From positions 62,001 to 126,000 of the forward strand of contig JAHBXE010000008.1 in NCBI GenBank assembly GCA_019636625.1: a stretch of 64,000 nucleotides of DNA. The letters run 5' to 3'. A program made the translations under genes and the position numbers. The notes beneath the pieces were generated by a model, which saw only the letters and a list, made by a program, of their open reading frames with translations, was not told the origin of the DNA and did not search any database. The DNA comes from Phycisphaeraceae bacterium (GTDB lineage: Bacteria; Planctomycetota; Phycisphaerae; Phycisphaerales; UBA1924). Below are positions 1 to 8,237 of this stretch, piece after piece (the stretch's first letter is position 1; each line of letters begins with the position of its first letter).

Positions 1-1085
<1,085 letters not shown>

Positions 1086-1113
1086 TCCACATCCACTCAC
1101 TCAGCAGCATGCG

Positions 1114-1144
1114 AACCCCTGGCGCAAACCAGGGGTTTTTCTTT
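1114..1144 (+). terminator. Rho-independent terminator after atpD
   Basis: A perfect 9-bp stem AACCCCTGG / CCAGGGGTT (1114-1122 with 1129-1137) encloses a 6-nt loop and is followed by a T-rich run (TTTTTCTTT). It starts 28 nt past the atpD stop and so marks the 3' end of the ATP synthase transcript. Confidence 0.9.
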
Positions 1145-1243
1145 CATGCGAACGATCGGTTCCTCGCGAACGGATCCTCTCCGTACCGACAGACCACAGC
1201 CACTTTGCCACCCAGTACACTGCCAAGCGAAAGGACCCCACCC

Positions 1244-1633
1244 ATGTCCGCCACCCTCATCAAGTCGCTCTACACCGCCTTCTCCAAGGGCGATGTCCCC
1301 GCCGTCCTCGCCGCCTTCGACCCCGCGATCCGCTGGTGCGAAGCCGAGAACTACTACCTCTCCGACCGCAACCCCTACATCGGACCCGCCGCCATTGCCG
1401 AGGGCGTCTTCACACGCCTCATCACCGACGTCCCCAACTTCTCCCTCGCTCCCTCCAACTTCATCGACGCCGGCGACACCGTCGTCGTCGAGGGTCGATA
1501 CCGCGGCACATTCAAGGCCACCGGCAAGTCCTTCGACACCCAGTTCGCCCACGTCTGGCAACTCAAGAACGGCAAGGTCGTCCGCTTCCAGCAGTACACC
1601 GACACCAAGCAGTGGGCGCAGGCCCGCGCCTGA
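1244..1633 (+). CDS. SnoaL-like / NTF2-fold protein
   Basis: A 129-residue protein of the NTF2-like (SnoaL / ketosteroid-isomerase-related) superfamily. Seen in sequence: an N-terminal helix (LYTAFSKGDVPAVLAAFDP), the typical W-x-E-A stretch, a central GDTVVVEGRYRGTFKATGKSF strand pair, and the terminal pattern HVWQLKNGKVVRFQQYTDT that is very common in this family. The family includes isomerases, hydrolases and cyclases acting on small molecules; the substrate cannot be read from sequence. The start at 1244 is chosen because the upstream frame overlaps the atpD terminator and homology begins here, with AAGGA about 10 nt upstream. It stands alone between a terminator and a LysR gene. Confidence 0.8.
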   Translation: MSATLIKSLYTAFSKGDVPAVLAAFDPAIRWCEAENYYLSDRNPYIGPAAIAEGVFTRLITDVPNFSLAPSNFIDAGDTVVVEGRYRGTFKATGKSFDTQFAHVWQLKNGKVVRFQQYTDTKQWAQARA

Positions 1634-1676
1634 TAATCCTCCCCCGGTCAATCCACTTCGACGCCTCCCAGACCTC

Positions 1677-1703
1677 CACTCCGTCACTTCGTTACTGCGT
1701 AAC
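1677..1703. repeat. Fragment of a CGTCACT-rich repeat
   Basis: Alternating CCGTCACTTCG / TTACTGCGTAAC units sit between the SnoaL-like gene and the LysR gene. The same kind of sequence (TGCGTCACTGCGTCAC) forms the right arm of the insert inside the pseudouridine synthase gene at 43610-43775, so this looks like a partial copy of one dispersed element. Confidence 0.4.
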
Positions 1704-1727
1704 CGCCCCTGCCCCCTACCCTCCCCC

Positions 1728-2675
1728 GTGGAACTCACCACTCTCCGCTACTTCAAGGCTATCGCCTCCACTCGCCACATCACCCGCGCGGCGGAAGAAC
1801 TCGGCGTAACCCAGCCAGCCCTCTCCGCCATGCTCCGCAAACTCGAAGCCGAGGTCGGCGCGGAACTCCTCCACCGCACCGGCCGCGGCGTCGAACTCAC
1901 CGATGCCGGCCGCGCCTTCCTCAGCCACGCCGAAGAAGCCCTCCGCGCCGCCGACGCCGGCGTCAAGGCCGTCCGCCAACTCATCGGCCTCGAAACCGGC
2001 TCCATCCGCATCGGCGGCGGCGCCACCGCGACCACCTACCTCTTGCCCCCCGTCGTCTCCGCCGTCCGAAAGGCCCATCCCGGCGTCCGCTTCTACGTAC
2101 GCGAAGCCGGCAGCCGTGCCGTTGCCGCCGCCGTCCTCACGGGCGAACTCGACCTCGGCATCGTCACCCTCCCCTGCGAAGTTCCCGGCGTCCGCGACCT
2201 GCTCACCATCCCCCTCGTCGAGGACGAACTCAAACTTATCACCCCGCCAACGCACGCACCCCATCCCCCGCCCCCAACTGGCCCGGACCGTAAACGACGG
2301 GTCCCCACTCCCAACGTTGCCACTACCTCACATCTGCGCGGCACCTCCTTCCGGTGGAATGATCTCGTCGGCATTCCCTTCGTCTCCTTCGAAGCCGGCA
2401 CCGCCGTCCGCGACCTGATCGACTCCGCCGCCCGCGCCGCCGGCGTCACCCTCGACGTCGTCATGGAACTCCGCTCCATCGAGAGCATCAAGTCCATGGT
2501 CGGCGTGGGCATCGGCGTCGGCCTCGTCAGCCGCTTCGCCCTCGCCGACGATGAGGGCCTCCCCTGCCGCGACGGCAAGCTCTCCCGAACTCTCGCCCTC
2601 ATCCGCCGCCGCGACCGAATCCCCAGCCGCGCCGCCGCCGAGTTCGAACGCCTCCTCCTCGCCGCCATGAAGTAG
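1728..2675 (+). CDS. LysR-family transcriptional regulator
   Basis: A 315-residue LTTR. Residues ~1-60 form the winged helix-turn-helix (LRYFKAIASTRHITRAAEELG...QPALSAMLRKLE), followed by the linker helix and a periplasmic-binding-protein-like effector domain (IRIGGGATATTYLLPPVVSAVR onward). A GTG start at 1728 is used because it puts the HTH at the N-terminus as in the family; the long upstream frame is shadow coding. One oddity: an about 35-residue proline/arginine-rich stretch near residues 180-215 interrupts the effector domain where family members have a short loop. LTTRs usually control a divergent neighbour; none is divergent here, and the downstream fucosidase is 16 nt away on the same strand, so it may be co-transcribed. 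The effector is unknown. Confidence 0.88.
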   Translation: MELTTLRYFKAIASTRHITRAAEELGVTQPALSAMLRKLEAEVGAELLHRTGRGVELTDAGRAFLSHAEEALRAADAGVKAVRQLIGLETGSIRIGGGATATTYLLPPVVSAVRKAHPGVRFYVREAGSRAVAAAVLTGELDLGIVTLPCEVPGVRDLLTIPLVEDELKLITPPTHAPHPPPPTGPDRKRRVPTPNVATTSHLRGTSFRWNDLVGIPFVSFEAGTAVRDLIDSAARAAGVTLDVVMELRSIESIKSMVGVGIGVGLVSRFALADDEGLPCRDGKLSRTLALIRRRDRIPSRAAAEFERLLLAAMK

Positions 2676-2691
2676 GCGGTACGCTTCCTTC

Positions 2692-4824
2692 ATGCTCACT
2701 CTCCTCACCTCCCTCGCCGCCCTCTCCTTCGCGCAGCCCGCCACACACCCGCCCGACCGCGCCCTGCTCGAGCGTGCCGCCTCCATCACTCCGCACCAGC
2801 GCCAAATCGAGTGGCAGCGCCTCGAGTTCACCATGTTCATCCACTTCGGCGTGAACACCTTCACCGGCCGCGAATGGGGCACCGGCGAAGAAAGCCCCGC
2901 CATCTTCAATCCCACCGAACTCGACGCCCACCAATGGGCCCGCATCGCCGCCGACGCGGGCATGAAGGCCATCATCCTCGTCGCCAAGCATCACGACGGC
3001 TTCTGCCTCTGGCCCTCCGCCTACACCGAGCACTCCGTCAAGAACTCCCCCTGGCGAAACGGCAAGGGCGATCTCGTCCGCGAAGTGGCCGATGCCTGCG
3101 CTGAGCACGGCCTCAAGCTCGGCCTCTACCTCTCCCCCGCCGACCTCAACGCCCCGACATACGGCCAGTCCGACCTCTACAACGCCTACTTCCTCAACCA
3201 GCTCCGCGAACTCCTCACCAATTACGGCCCTATATGTGAAGTCTGGTTCGACGGCGCCACACCCAAAGACAAGGGACAAGTCTACAACTACCGCGCCTGG
3301 TACAGCCTCATCCGCGAGCTCCAGCCAGATGCCGCCATCTTCGGCAAAGGCCCCGACATCCGCTGGGTCGGCAACGAAGCCGGCCGCACACGCGCCAGCG
3401 AATGGAGCGTCATCCCCCTTCCCGTCCATCCCGACGATTTCCACTGGCCCGACATGACGGCCGAGGACCTCGGCTCCCTCGCCAAACTCAGGAACGCCCC
3501 CCACCTCCACTGGTACCCCGCCGAAACCGACACCTCCATCCGCCCCGGCTGGTTCTGGCGAGAATCCGAGAACACCAAGGTCCGCTCCCTCGACGATCTC
3601 CTCGACTGCTACTACGGCGCGGTCGGTGGAAACGCCGTCCTGCTCCTCAACGTCCCCCCCGACCGCCGCGGCCTCATCCACGAGGCCGACGCCGCCCGCC
3701 TCCGCGAGCTCGGCGCCGTCCTCCGCGCCACTTTCGGCAACGTCGTCGCCGGCACCGGCGCCCGCTCCACCATCACCGCCTCCACCGAAGTCGACGGCCA
3801 TCCCGCCGCCGCGGCCATCGACGGCAGCCCCGACACCTTCTGGACCACCCCCGATTGGGAGTCCGAACCATCCCTCACGCTCTCCCTCTCCGAACCGCGC
3901 ACCTTCAACACCATCATGATCCAGGAACACATCGCCAGCGGACAGCGCGTCGAACAGTTCGCCGTCGATGTCTGGGATGACACACGCTGGGCCGTCGGCG
4001 GATCCGGATGGCGCGAAGTCGCCGCTGGCACCACCATCGGCTACAAGAAGCTCCTCCGCATCCCCGAAGAGCGCGCGAGCCGAATCCGCCTCCGGCTGCT
4101 CGACTCGCGGGTCCGCCCCACCATTGCCGAGCTCGCCCTGTACCAAGCCCCGACCCGACTCCCCGCCCCCACCATTACCCGCGACCGCGCCGGCCAAGTG
4201 GCCATCACCACCCCCGCCAACGCCACCATCCGTTACACCACCGACGGCTCTGAACCCAGCTCGTCCTCCACGCCCTACACCCGCCCCTTCCCCCTGCCCC
4301 GCGGCGGGATCATCCGCGCCCAGGCCTTCCACGCCGACGGCCCGGACCTCCTCCCCGGCGCCATCGCCACCGCCGAGTTCGACCTCGCCAAGACCAAGTG
4401 GACCATCGCCGCCGTCAGCAGCGAACAACCCAGCGCCGGCGAAGGCGCCGCCAACGCCATCGACGACGATCCCTCCACCATCTGGCACACGCGATACTCC
4501 CCCGACACCCCCACGCACCCCCACTGGATCGTCATCGACCTCGGCGAAGTCGTCTCCCTCAAAGGCATCACCTACACCCCCCGCCCCACCGGCTCAAACG
4601 GCGCCGTCCTCAAGTTTGAAGTCCTGACCGCCCCCTCCCCCGACGGCCCCTGGACGCAGGCCGCCCAAGGCTCCCTCCCCACCACCACCTCAAACGCCAC
4701 CCTCCCCCACCCCATCCCCCTCTCTTCGCCCCACGAGGCCCGCTACCTCAAGTTCGTGGCTGTCTCCGAACGCCACAACCGCCCTTGGGCATCCGCCGCC
4801 GAGATCGGCGTCATCACCCGCTAA
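2692..4824 (+). CDS. Exported alpha-L-fucosidase (GH29) with F5/8-C domains
   Basis: A 710-residue secreted glycoside hydrolase. The order seen is: signal peptide (~1-15), GH29 catalytic domain (~30-345), a first F5/8 type C (discoidin) carbohydrate-binding module (~350-475), a small chitobiase/hexosaminidase C-terminal-type module with TTDGSEPS (~485-545), and a second F5/8-C module (~565-708). The GH29 signature MFIHFGVNTFTGREWG and the nucleophile motif EVWFDGA (Asp187) are present. GH29 enzymes remove alpha-L-fucose from fucosylated glycans with retention; fucoidan or algal/host glycans are plausible substrates for a planctomycete, which is inference. No sulfatase or transporter lies alongside, so this is not a full polysaccharide locus. 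The start is the first Met, right before the signal peptide. Confidence 0.92.
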   Translation: MLTLLTSLAALSFAQPATHPPDRALLERAASITPHQRQIEWQRLEFTMFIHFGVNTFTGREWGTGEESPAIFNPTELDAHQWARIAADAGMKAIILVAKHHDGFCLWPSAYTEHSVKNSPWRNGKGDLVREVADACAEHGLKLGLYLSPADLNAPTYGQSDLYNAYFLNQLRELLTNYGPICEVWFDGATPKDKGQVYNYRAWYSLIRELQPDAAIFGKGPDIRWVGNEAGRTRASEWSVIPLPVHPDDFHWPDMTAEDLGSLAKLRNAPHLHWYPAETDTSIRPGWFWRESENTKVRSLDDLLDCYYGAVGGNAVLLLNVPPDRRGLIHEADAARLRELGAVLRATFGNVVAGTGARSTITASTEVDGHPAAAAIDGSPDTFWTTPDWESEPSLTLSLSEPRTFNTIMIQEHIASGQRVEQFAVDVWDDTRWAVGGSGWREVAAGTTIGYKKLLRIPEERASRIRLRLLDSRVRPTIAELALYQAPTRLPAPTITRDRAGQVAITTPANATIRYTTDGSEPSSSSTPYTRPFPLPRGGIIRAQAFHADGPDLLPGAIATAEFDLAKTKWTIAAVSSEQPSAGEGAANAIDDDPSTIWHTRYSPDTPTHPHWIVIDLGEVVSLKGITYTPRPTGSNGAVLKFEVLTAPSPDGPWTQAAQGSLPTTTSNATLPHPIPLSSPHEARYLKFVAVSERHNRPWASAAEIGVITR

Positions 4825-4983
4825 TCACCCACCCGCCACCTTTCCACCTCGCCCCCCCTTCGCCCAAGCCGGGCGAGCGATATTTGCCAAGGGTTGCTCT
4901 GCACCGCTGGCGTGGCCCTCCTGCCCACCAGCGCTGTATCGCGGCCACCCACACTCGTGCGACTTCACTCCCTACACTCCTCC

Positions 4984-5376
4984 ATGCTCTGCCCCGCCTG
5001 CAACTACGACCTCTCCGGGCTCCCCGCGCTCGCCCCCTGCCCCGAGTGCGGCCACCGGCGCGACCAACCCCACTGGCCCGCCGCCGATCCCCTCCTCGTC
5101 CTCCTGCCATGTCTTCCCGCCATCCTCTTCCTCTCCGCGCTCGCGTTCCCCACGATCCGCCCCCTCCTCCTCCGCCCCCCTCTCCCGATCCTCCTGACCT
5201 TCTACTACATGGCGTGCGTCGTCCCCTTCCTCATCGGCGTCCGCCGTGTGAACCGTCGCCTCGGCCCCGACGTTCCCGGCCGCACCATTCTCTCCTATCT
5301 CTTCTTCTGTCTCGCCATCGGCATCCTCGGAAGCAACGCCGTCGCCATCGCCATCACCCTTCTCCGAAGCGTTTGA
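4984..5376 (+). CDS. Zinc-ribbon membrane protein
   Basis: A 130-residue protein with an N-terminal zinc ribbon (CPACNYDLSGLP...CPECGHR, residues ~3-30), then about three hydrophobic segments (PLLVLLPCLPAILFLSALAF, PLPILLTFYYMACVVPFLIG and a C-terminal helix). The CPxC-YDLSGL pattern recurs in the protein at 31024-31668 and is common in planctomycete membrane proteins of unknown role. The first Met is at the zinc ribbon; the longer upstream frame adds nothing recognisable. Function unknown. Confidence 0.7.
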   Translation: MLCPACNYDLSGLPALAPCPECGHRRDQPHWPAADPLLVLLPCLPAILFLSALAFPTIRPLLLRPPLPILLTFYYMACVVPFLIGVRRVNRRLGPDVPGRTILSYLFFCLAIGILGSNAVAIAITLLRSV

Positions 5377-5478
5377 CCCCTCACTCCACACACGCTTCAC
5401 CCGCTCTGTACTCACACTTGTGCTGCTGTACCCCTCCATCCAGCGCGCAGACCCCGTCCCCCCAGCGCCCCTACGTGC

Positions 5479-5508
5479 CACCACCTTTCTGTCTTCAGAA
5501 AGGTGGTG
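5479..5508. repeat. Perfect 13-bp inverted repeat
   Basis: CACCACCTTTCTG (5479-5491) pairs perfectly with CAGAAAGGTGGTG (5496-5508) around a TCTT loop, in the gap between the zinc-ribbon gene and the methyltransferase gene. No T-run follows, so it is not a canonical intrinsic terminator. It may be a palindromic intergenic repeat or a transcript-end hairpin. Confidence 0.7.
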
Positions 5509-5588
5509 CCCCGCGGCCAACGACAGTGTCGGGTCCCCCTCAACAGACCTCCCCACACTCCCCCTCCCCGCCCCGTACCATCCCCCCC

Positions 5589-6767
5589 ATGCCACACCCA
5601 TGCCCCGCCTGCGCCGACCCCCGCCCCTCCACCTTCTTCGACCTCCCCGCCGTCCCCGTTTTCTGCAACATTCTCTCCTCCACCCAGGACCAGGCCCGCG
5701 CCGTTCCCCGCGGCGACATTTCCCTCGCTTCCTGCCCTGCTTGCGGCCTCATCTTCAACGCCGCCTTCAACCCCGCCCTCATCACCTACTCCGGCACTTA
5801 CGAAAACGCCCTCCACTTCTCACCCCACTTCCGCGCCTACGCCCAGAGCCTCGCCCAGGATCTTGTCTCCACCTGCAACCTCCGCCGCAAGCGCCTCGTC
5901 GAACTCGGCTGCGGCGATGGATCCTTCCTTTCCACCCTCTGCCAGCTCGGCGATAACCGCGGCACCGGCTTCGATCCCGCCTTCGACCCCGCCCGCGCCG
6001 GCCCCCTCGACCCACGTGTCACCATTCTTCAGAAGCTCTACGGGCCCGACACCGCAGGCGAACCCGCCGACTTCGTCTGCTGCCGGCACGTTCTCGAACA
6101 CATTGAGCGCCCCCTCGACTTCATGACGCACGTCCGCCGCACCGTCGGCAACCGCCCCGACACCATCGTCTTCTTCGAAGTCCCTGACGTCGCCTGGACC
6201 CTCGAACAACTCGGCATCTGGGACATCATCTACGAACACTGCAACTACTTCAGCGCCCCCGCCCTTCGCCGCCTCTTCGCCGCCGCCGGCCTCGAACCCA
6301 TCGCCACCTCCAGCGTCTACGCCGGCCAGTTCCTCACCATCCGCGCCCGCCCCGTCGAGCCCCCCGCCTCCTTCCCTCATTCCCCCGACCCCGACGATGA
6401 GCGCTTCCGCTCCCTCATCGCCCGCTTCGGCCAGCGCCAACGCGCCAAGGTCGCCGAGTGGAGATCCCGCCTCGCCGACCTCGCCGGTTCAGGCCGCCGC
6501 GCCGTCCTTTGGGGCGCCGGCTCCAAGGGCGTCACCTTCCTCAACACCCTCGCCGCCGACGCGGCCACCGGCCTCGCTCACATCGTCGACGTCAACCCCC
6601 GCAAGCACGGCCACTTCGTCGCCGGCACCGGACAGGAAATCATCCCGCCCCAGCGCCTCACGGCGCTCAAGCCCGACGCTGTCATCATCATGAACCCGGT
6701 CTACCGCGATGAAATCGCCGCCCAACTCGCCGACCTCAACGTCCACGCCCAGGTGCTCGAAGCCTGA
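5589..6767 (+). CDS. Class I SAM methyltransferase, sugar C-methyltransferase type
   Basis: A 392-residue three-part enzyme resembling NDP-hexose C-methyltransferases. It has an N-terminal putative zinc-binding domain (CPACADPRPSTF...CPACGLIF), a central SAM-binding Rossmann domain (VELGCGDGSFL, residues ~95-105, followed by a CCRHVLEHIERPL segment), and a C-terminal nucleotide-binding-like domain (VLWGAGSKGVTFLNTL...VDVNPRKHGHFVAGTGQEI). The C-terminal third is closely similar to that of the protein at 13259-14485, so the two are paralogues. It is convergent with the methyltransferase at 6772 (4 nt apart). Its position at the edge of the glycan region suggests modification of an activated deoxysugar. 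The start at 5589 is the Met that begins the zinc-binding domain. Confidence 0.85.
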   Translation: MPHPCPACADPRPSTFFDLPAVPVFCNILSSTQDQARAVPRGDISLASCPACGLIFNAAFNPALITYSGTYENALHFSPHFRAYAQSLAQDLVSTCNLRRKRLVELGCGDGSFLSTLCQLGDNRGTGFDPAFDPARAGPLDPRVTILQKLYGPDTAGEPADFVCCRHVLEHIERPLDFMTHVRRTVGNRPDTIVFFEVPDVAWTLEQLGIWDIIYEHCNYFSAPALRRLFAAAGLEPIATSSVYAGQFLTIRARPVEPPASFPHSPDPDDERFRSLIARFGQRQRAKVAEWRSRLADLAGSGRRAVLWGAGSKGVTFLNTLAADAATGLAHIVDVNPRKHGHFVAGTGQEIIPPQRLTALKPDAVIIMNPVYRDEIAAQLADLNVHAQVLEA

Positions 6768-6771
6768 CCCC

Positions 6772-8100
6772 TCACCCGTAGTTCGCTGGCATTGGCACCA
6801 GCACGAACCGCCTCACCAAGTCCGCCACCACGGCCTCGTCCTCCCCCGTGGTTCTTCCCGCCGCGAGCCGCTCCAGCAACCCCCGCTCGACTGACGGATT
6901 CACCGGCAGGTACTCCTCCACGTGCCGACACTCTTCCCGCAGCCCCGCGCTCGGCCACGCAATCGGCCCGGCCACGCCCGACGCCGCGCCCGCGTAGATC
7001 CGGTTGATCCCAAGGTCCGCCGCCGGCTGCAGCGCCATCGCCGCCAGATCATGCCGCCGCCACAGCGACGCCGGCCCGGCGATCATCGTCAGCGACTGGG
7101 CCTTGTCGAGTTCCTCCGCCGAAGATCGCCGCGAGAGATCCAGCGTCTGGTCCCGGTGGAACGACCGCAGCACGTCCGCCTCGGGGTAGAACCGTGCATC
7201 GAGGAACGAGAACAGCCGCGCATAGTCCCCCGGCGCCAGCGGCATCCCCGGCGCAGGGTTCGGCACCAGCGCGTTGTGCAGGTGCGGGAACAGCCACAGC
7301 CCTCCCGGCCGTACCACCCGTCGAAGTTCCTGCACCACGCCGGCCTTGGCACGCATGTAATGGAACGAATCCTGGCAGTACACGGCATCGATCGAATGGT
7401 CCGGCAACGGCAGGCGCGCTTCGGCATCCAGGCACAGGTGCGCCGCCCGCGGCGCGATGAACCGCGCAGCGAGGTAGAGGTTCGTCCAGTCCGCATCGGT
7501 GAGGATGAAATGGATGTCCGGGAACGACCGCTGCATCAGGAAGTTCGCGTGTCCCGTCCCGCCGCCAAGTTCCAGCACCCGCAACGGTCGATTCGACGCC
7601 GCGTGAAGTTCCTTGAGGAGCAGCACCACGGGCATCGCCGCCAGCAGGCTGGGGTTCACAAACCGCTGGTACAAGTAGTCCGCGTACGGCCCATTGCGGA
7701 GTTCCTGCAAGGCCGCGGCGAAGGTCAGGCCCTGGTTGTTCACCACCGCACTGCGGACGTGCGACCGCACCTTGGCGAGGATGGCCTCCGGCACGGGACG
7801 GCCGATGCGCTCGATCAGCGTGGCCAGGCGTCGGAAACGGGAGCGGGAGGAACGGAGCAGGCCCTCGACGATGGCCCCGGGCTCGTCGCCCCGTTCAAGC
7901 GCGGCGGAGGCGGCCTCCCGGGCGGGGTCTTCGCGAACGGGGTTGCCCTCGCGTCGGCGGGCGATCCAGGCGACGCCGCCCATGACGGGCGTAAGGCCGC
8001 AGGGGCAGGCGAGAAGGGAGGCACCCTGTGGCGTGAAAGCCGCCGCGCAGTAGGGGCAGGACAGGTGCGGGGTCAACGAATCGACAAGTGGCGCGGGCAT
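6772..8100 (-). CDS. SAM-dependent methyltransferase with N-terminal zinc-ribbon
   Basis: A 442-residue protein. The N-terminus (CPYCAAAFTPQGASLLACPCG) resembles a Trm112p-like zinc domain often found before class I methyltransferases. After a helical linker comes a SAM-binding domain: LELGGGTGHANFL (motif I), then DAEARLPLPDHSIDAVYCQDSFHYM and the post-motif VVRPGGLWLFPHLHN. The C-terminal ~130 residues have no recognised domain. The family acts on small molecules or sugars and the substrate is unknown. It is divergent from the gene at 8238, with 137 nt between them, and convergent with the methyltransferase at 5589. Its place inside the glycan region suggests a role in modifying surface glycan or lipid precursors. 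Confidence 0.8.
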   Translation of the reverse strand: MPAPLVDSLTPHLSCPYCAAAFTPQGASLLACPCGLTPVMGGVAWIARRREGNPVREDPAREAASAALERGDEPGAIVEGLLRSSRSRFRRLATLIERIGRPVPEAILAKVRSHVRSAVVNNQGLTFAAALQELRNGPYADYLYQRFVNPSLLAAMPVVLLLKELHAASNRPLRVLELGGGTGHANFLMQRSFPDIHFILTDADWTNLYLAARFIAPRAAHLCLDAEARLPLPDHSIDAVYCQDSFHYMRAKAGVVQELRRVVRPGGLWLFPHLHNALVPNPAPGMPLAPGDYARLFSFLDARFYPEADVLRSFHRDQTLDLSRRSSAEELDKAQSLTMIAGPASLWRRHDLAAMALQPAADLGINRIYAGAASGVAGPIAWPSAGLREECRHVEEYLPVNPSVERGLLERLAAGRTTGEDEAVVADLVRRFVLVPMPANYG

Positions 8101-8237
8101 GCGGCGTGGTTCCGGGAGGGAACAGGTTATATCGGCGTGATGGGTCGGCGCCGCTATGGACGGGACCTACTCTGGATGCCGATACTTGATGGTCGATCGG
8201 TGCGATGGGGAGGCCGCTCCCTCGGCCGAGGGAGCAA

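Noticed and set aside
2230..2345. Frameshift in the LysR effector domain
   Set aside because: The Pro-rich stretch stays in frame and conserved sequence resumes afterwards in the same frame, so it is an insertion, not a break.
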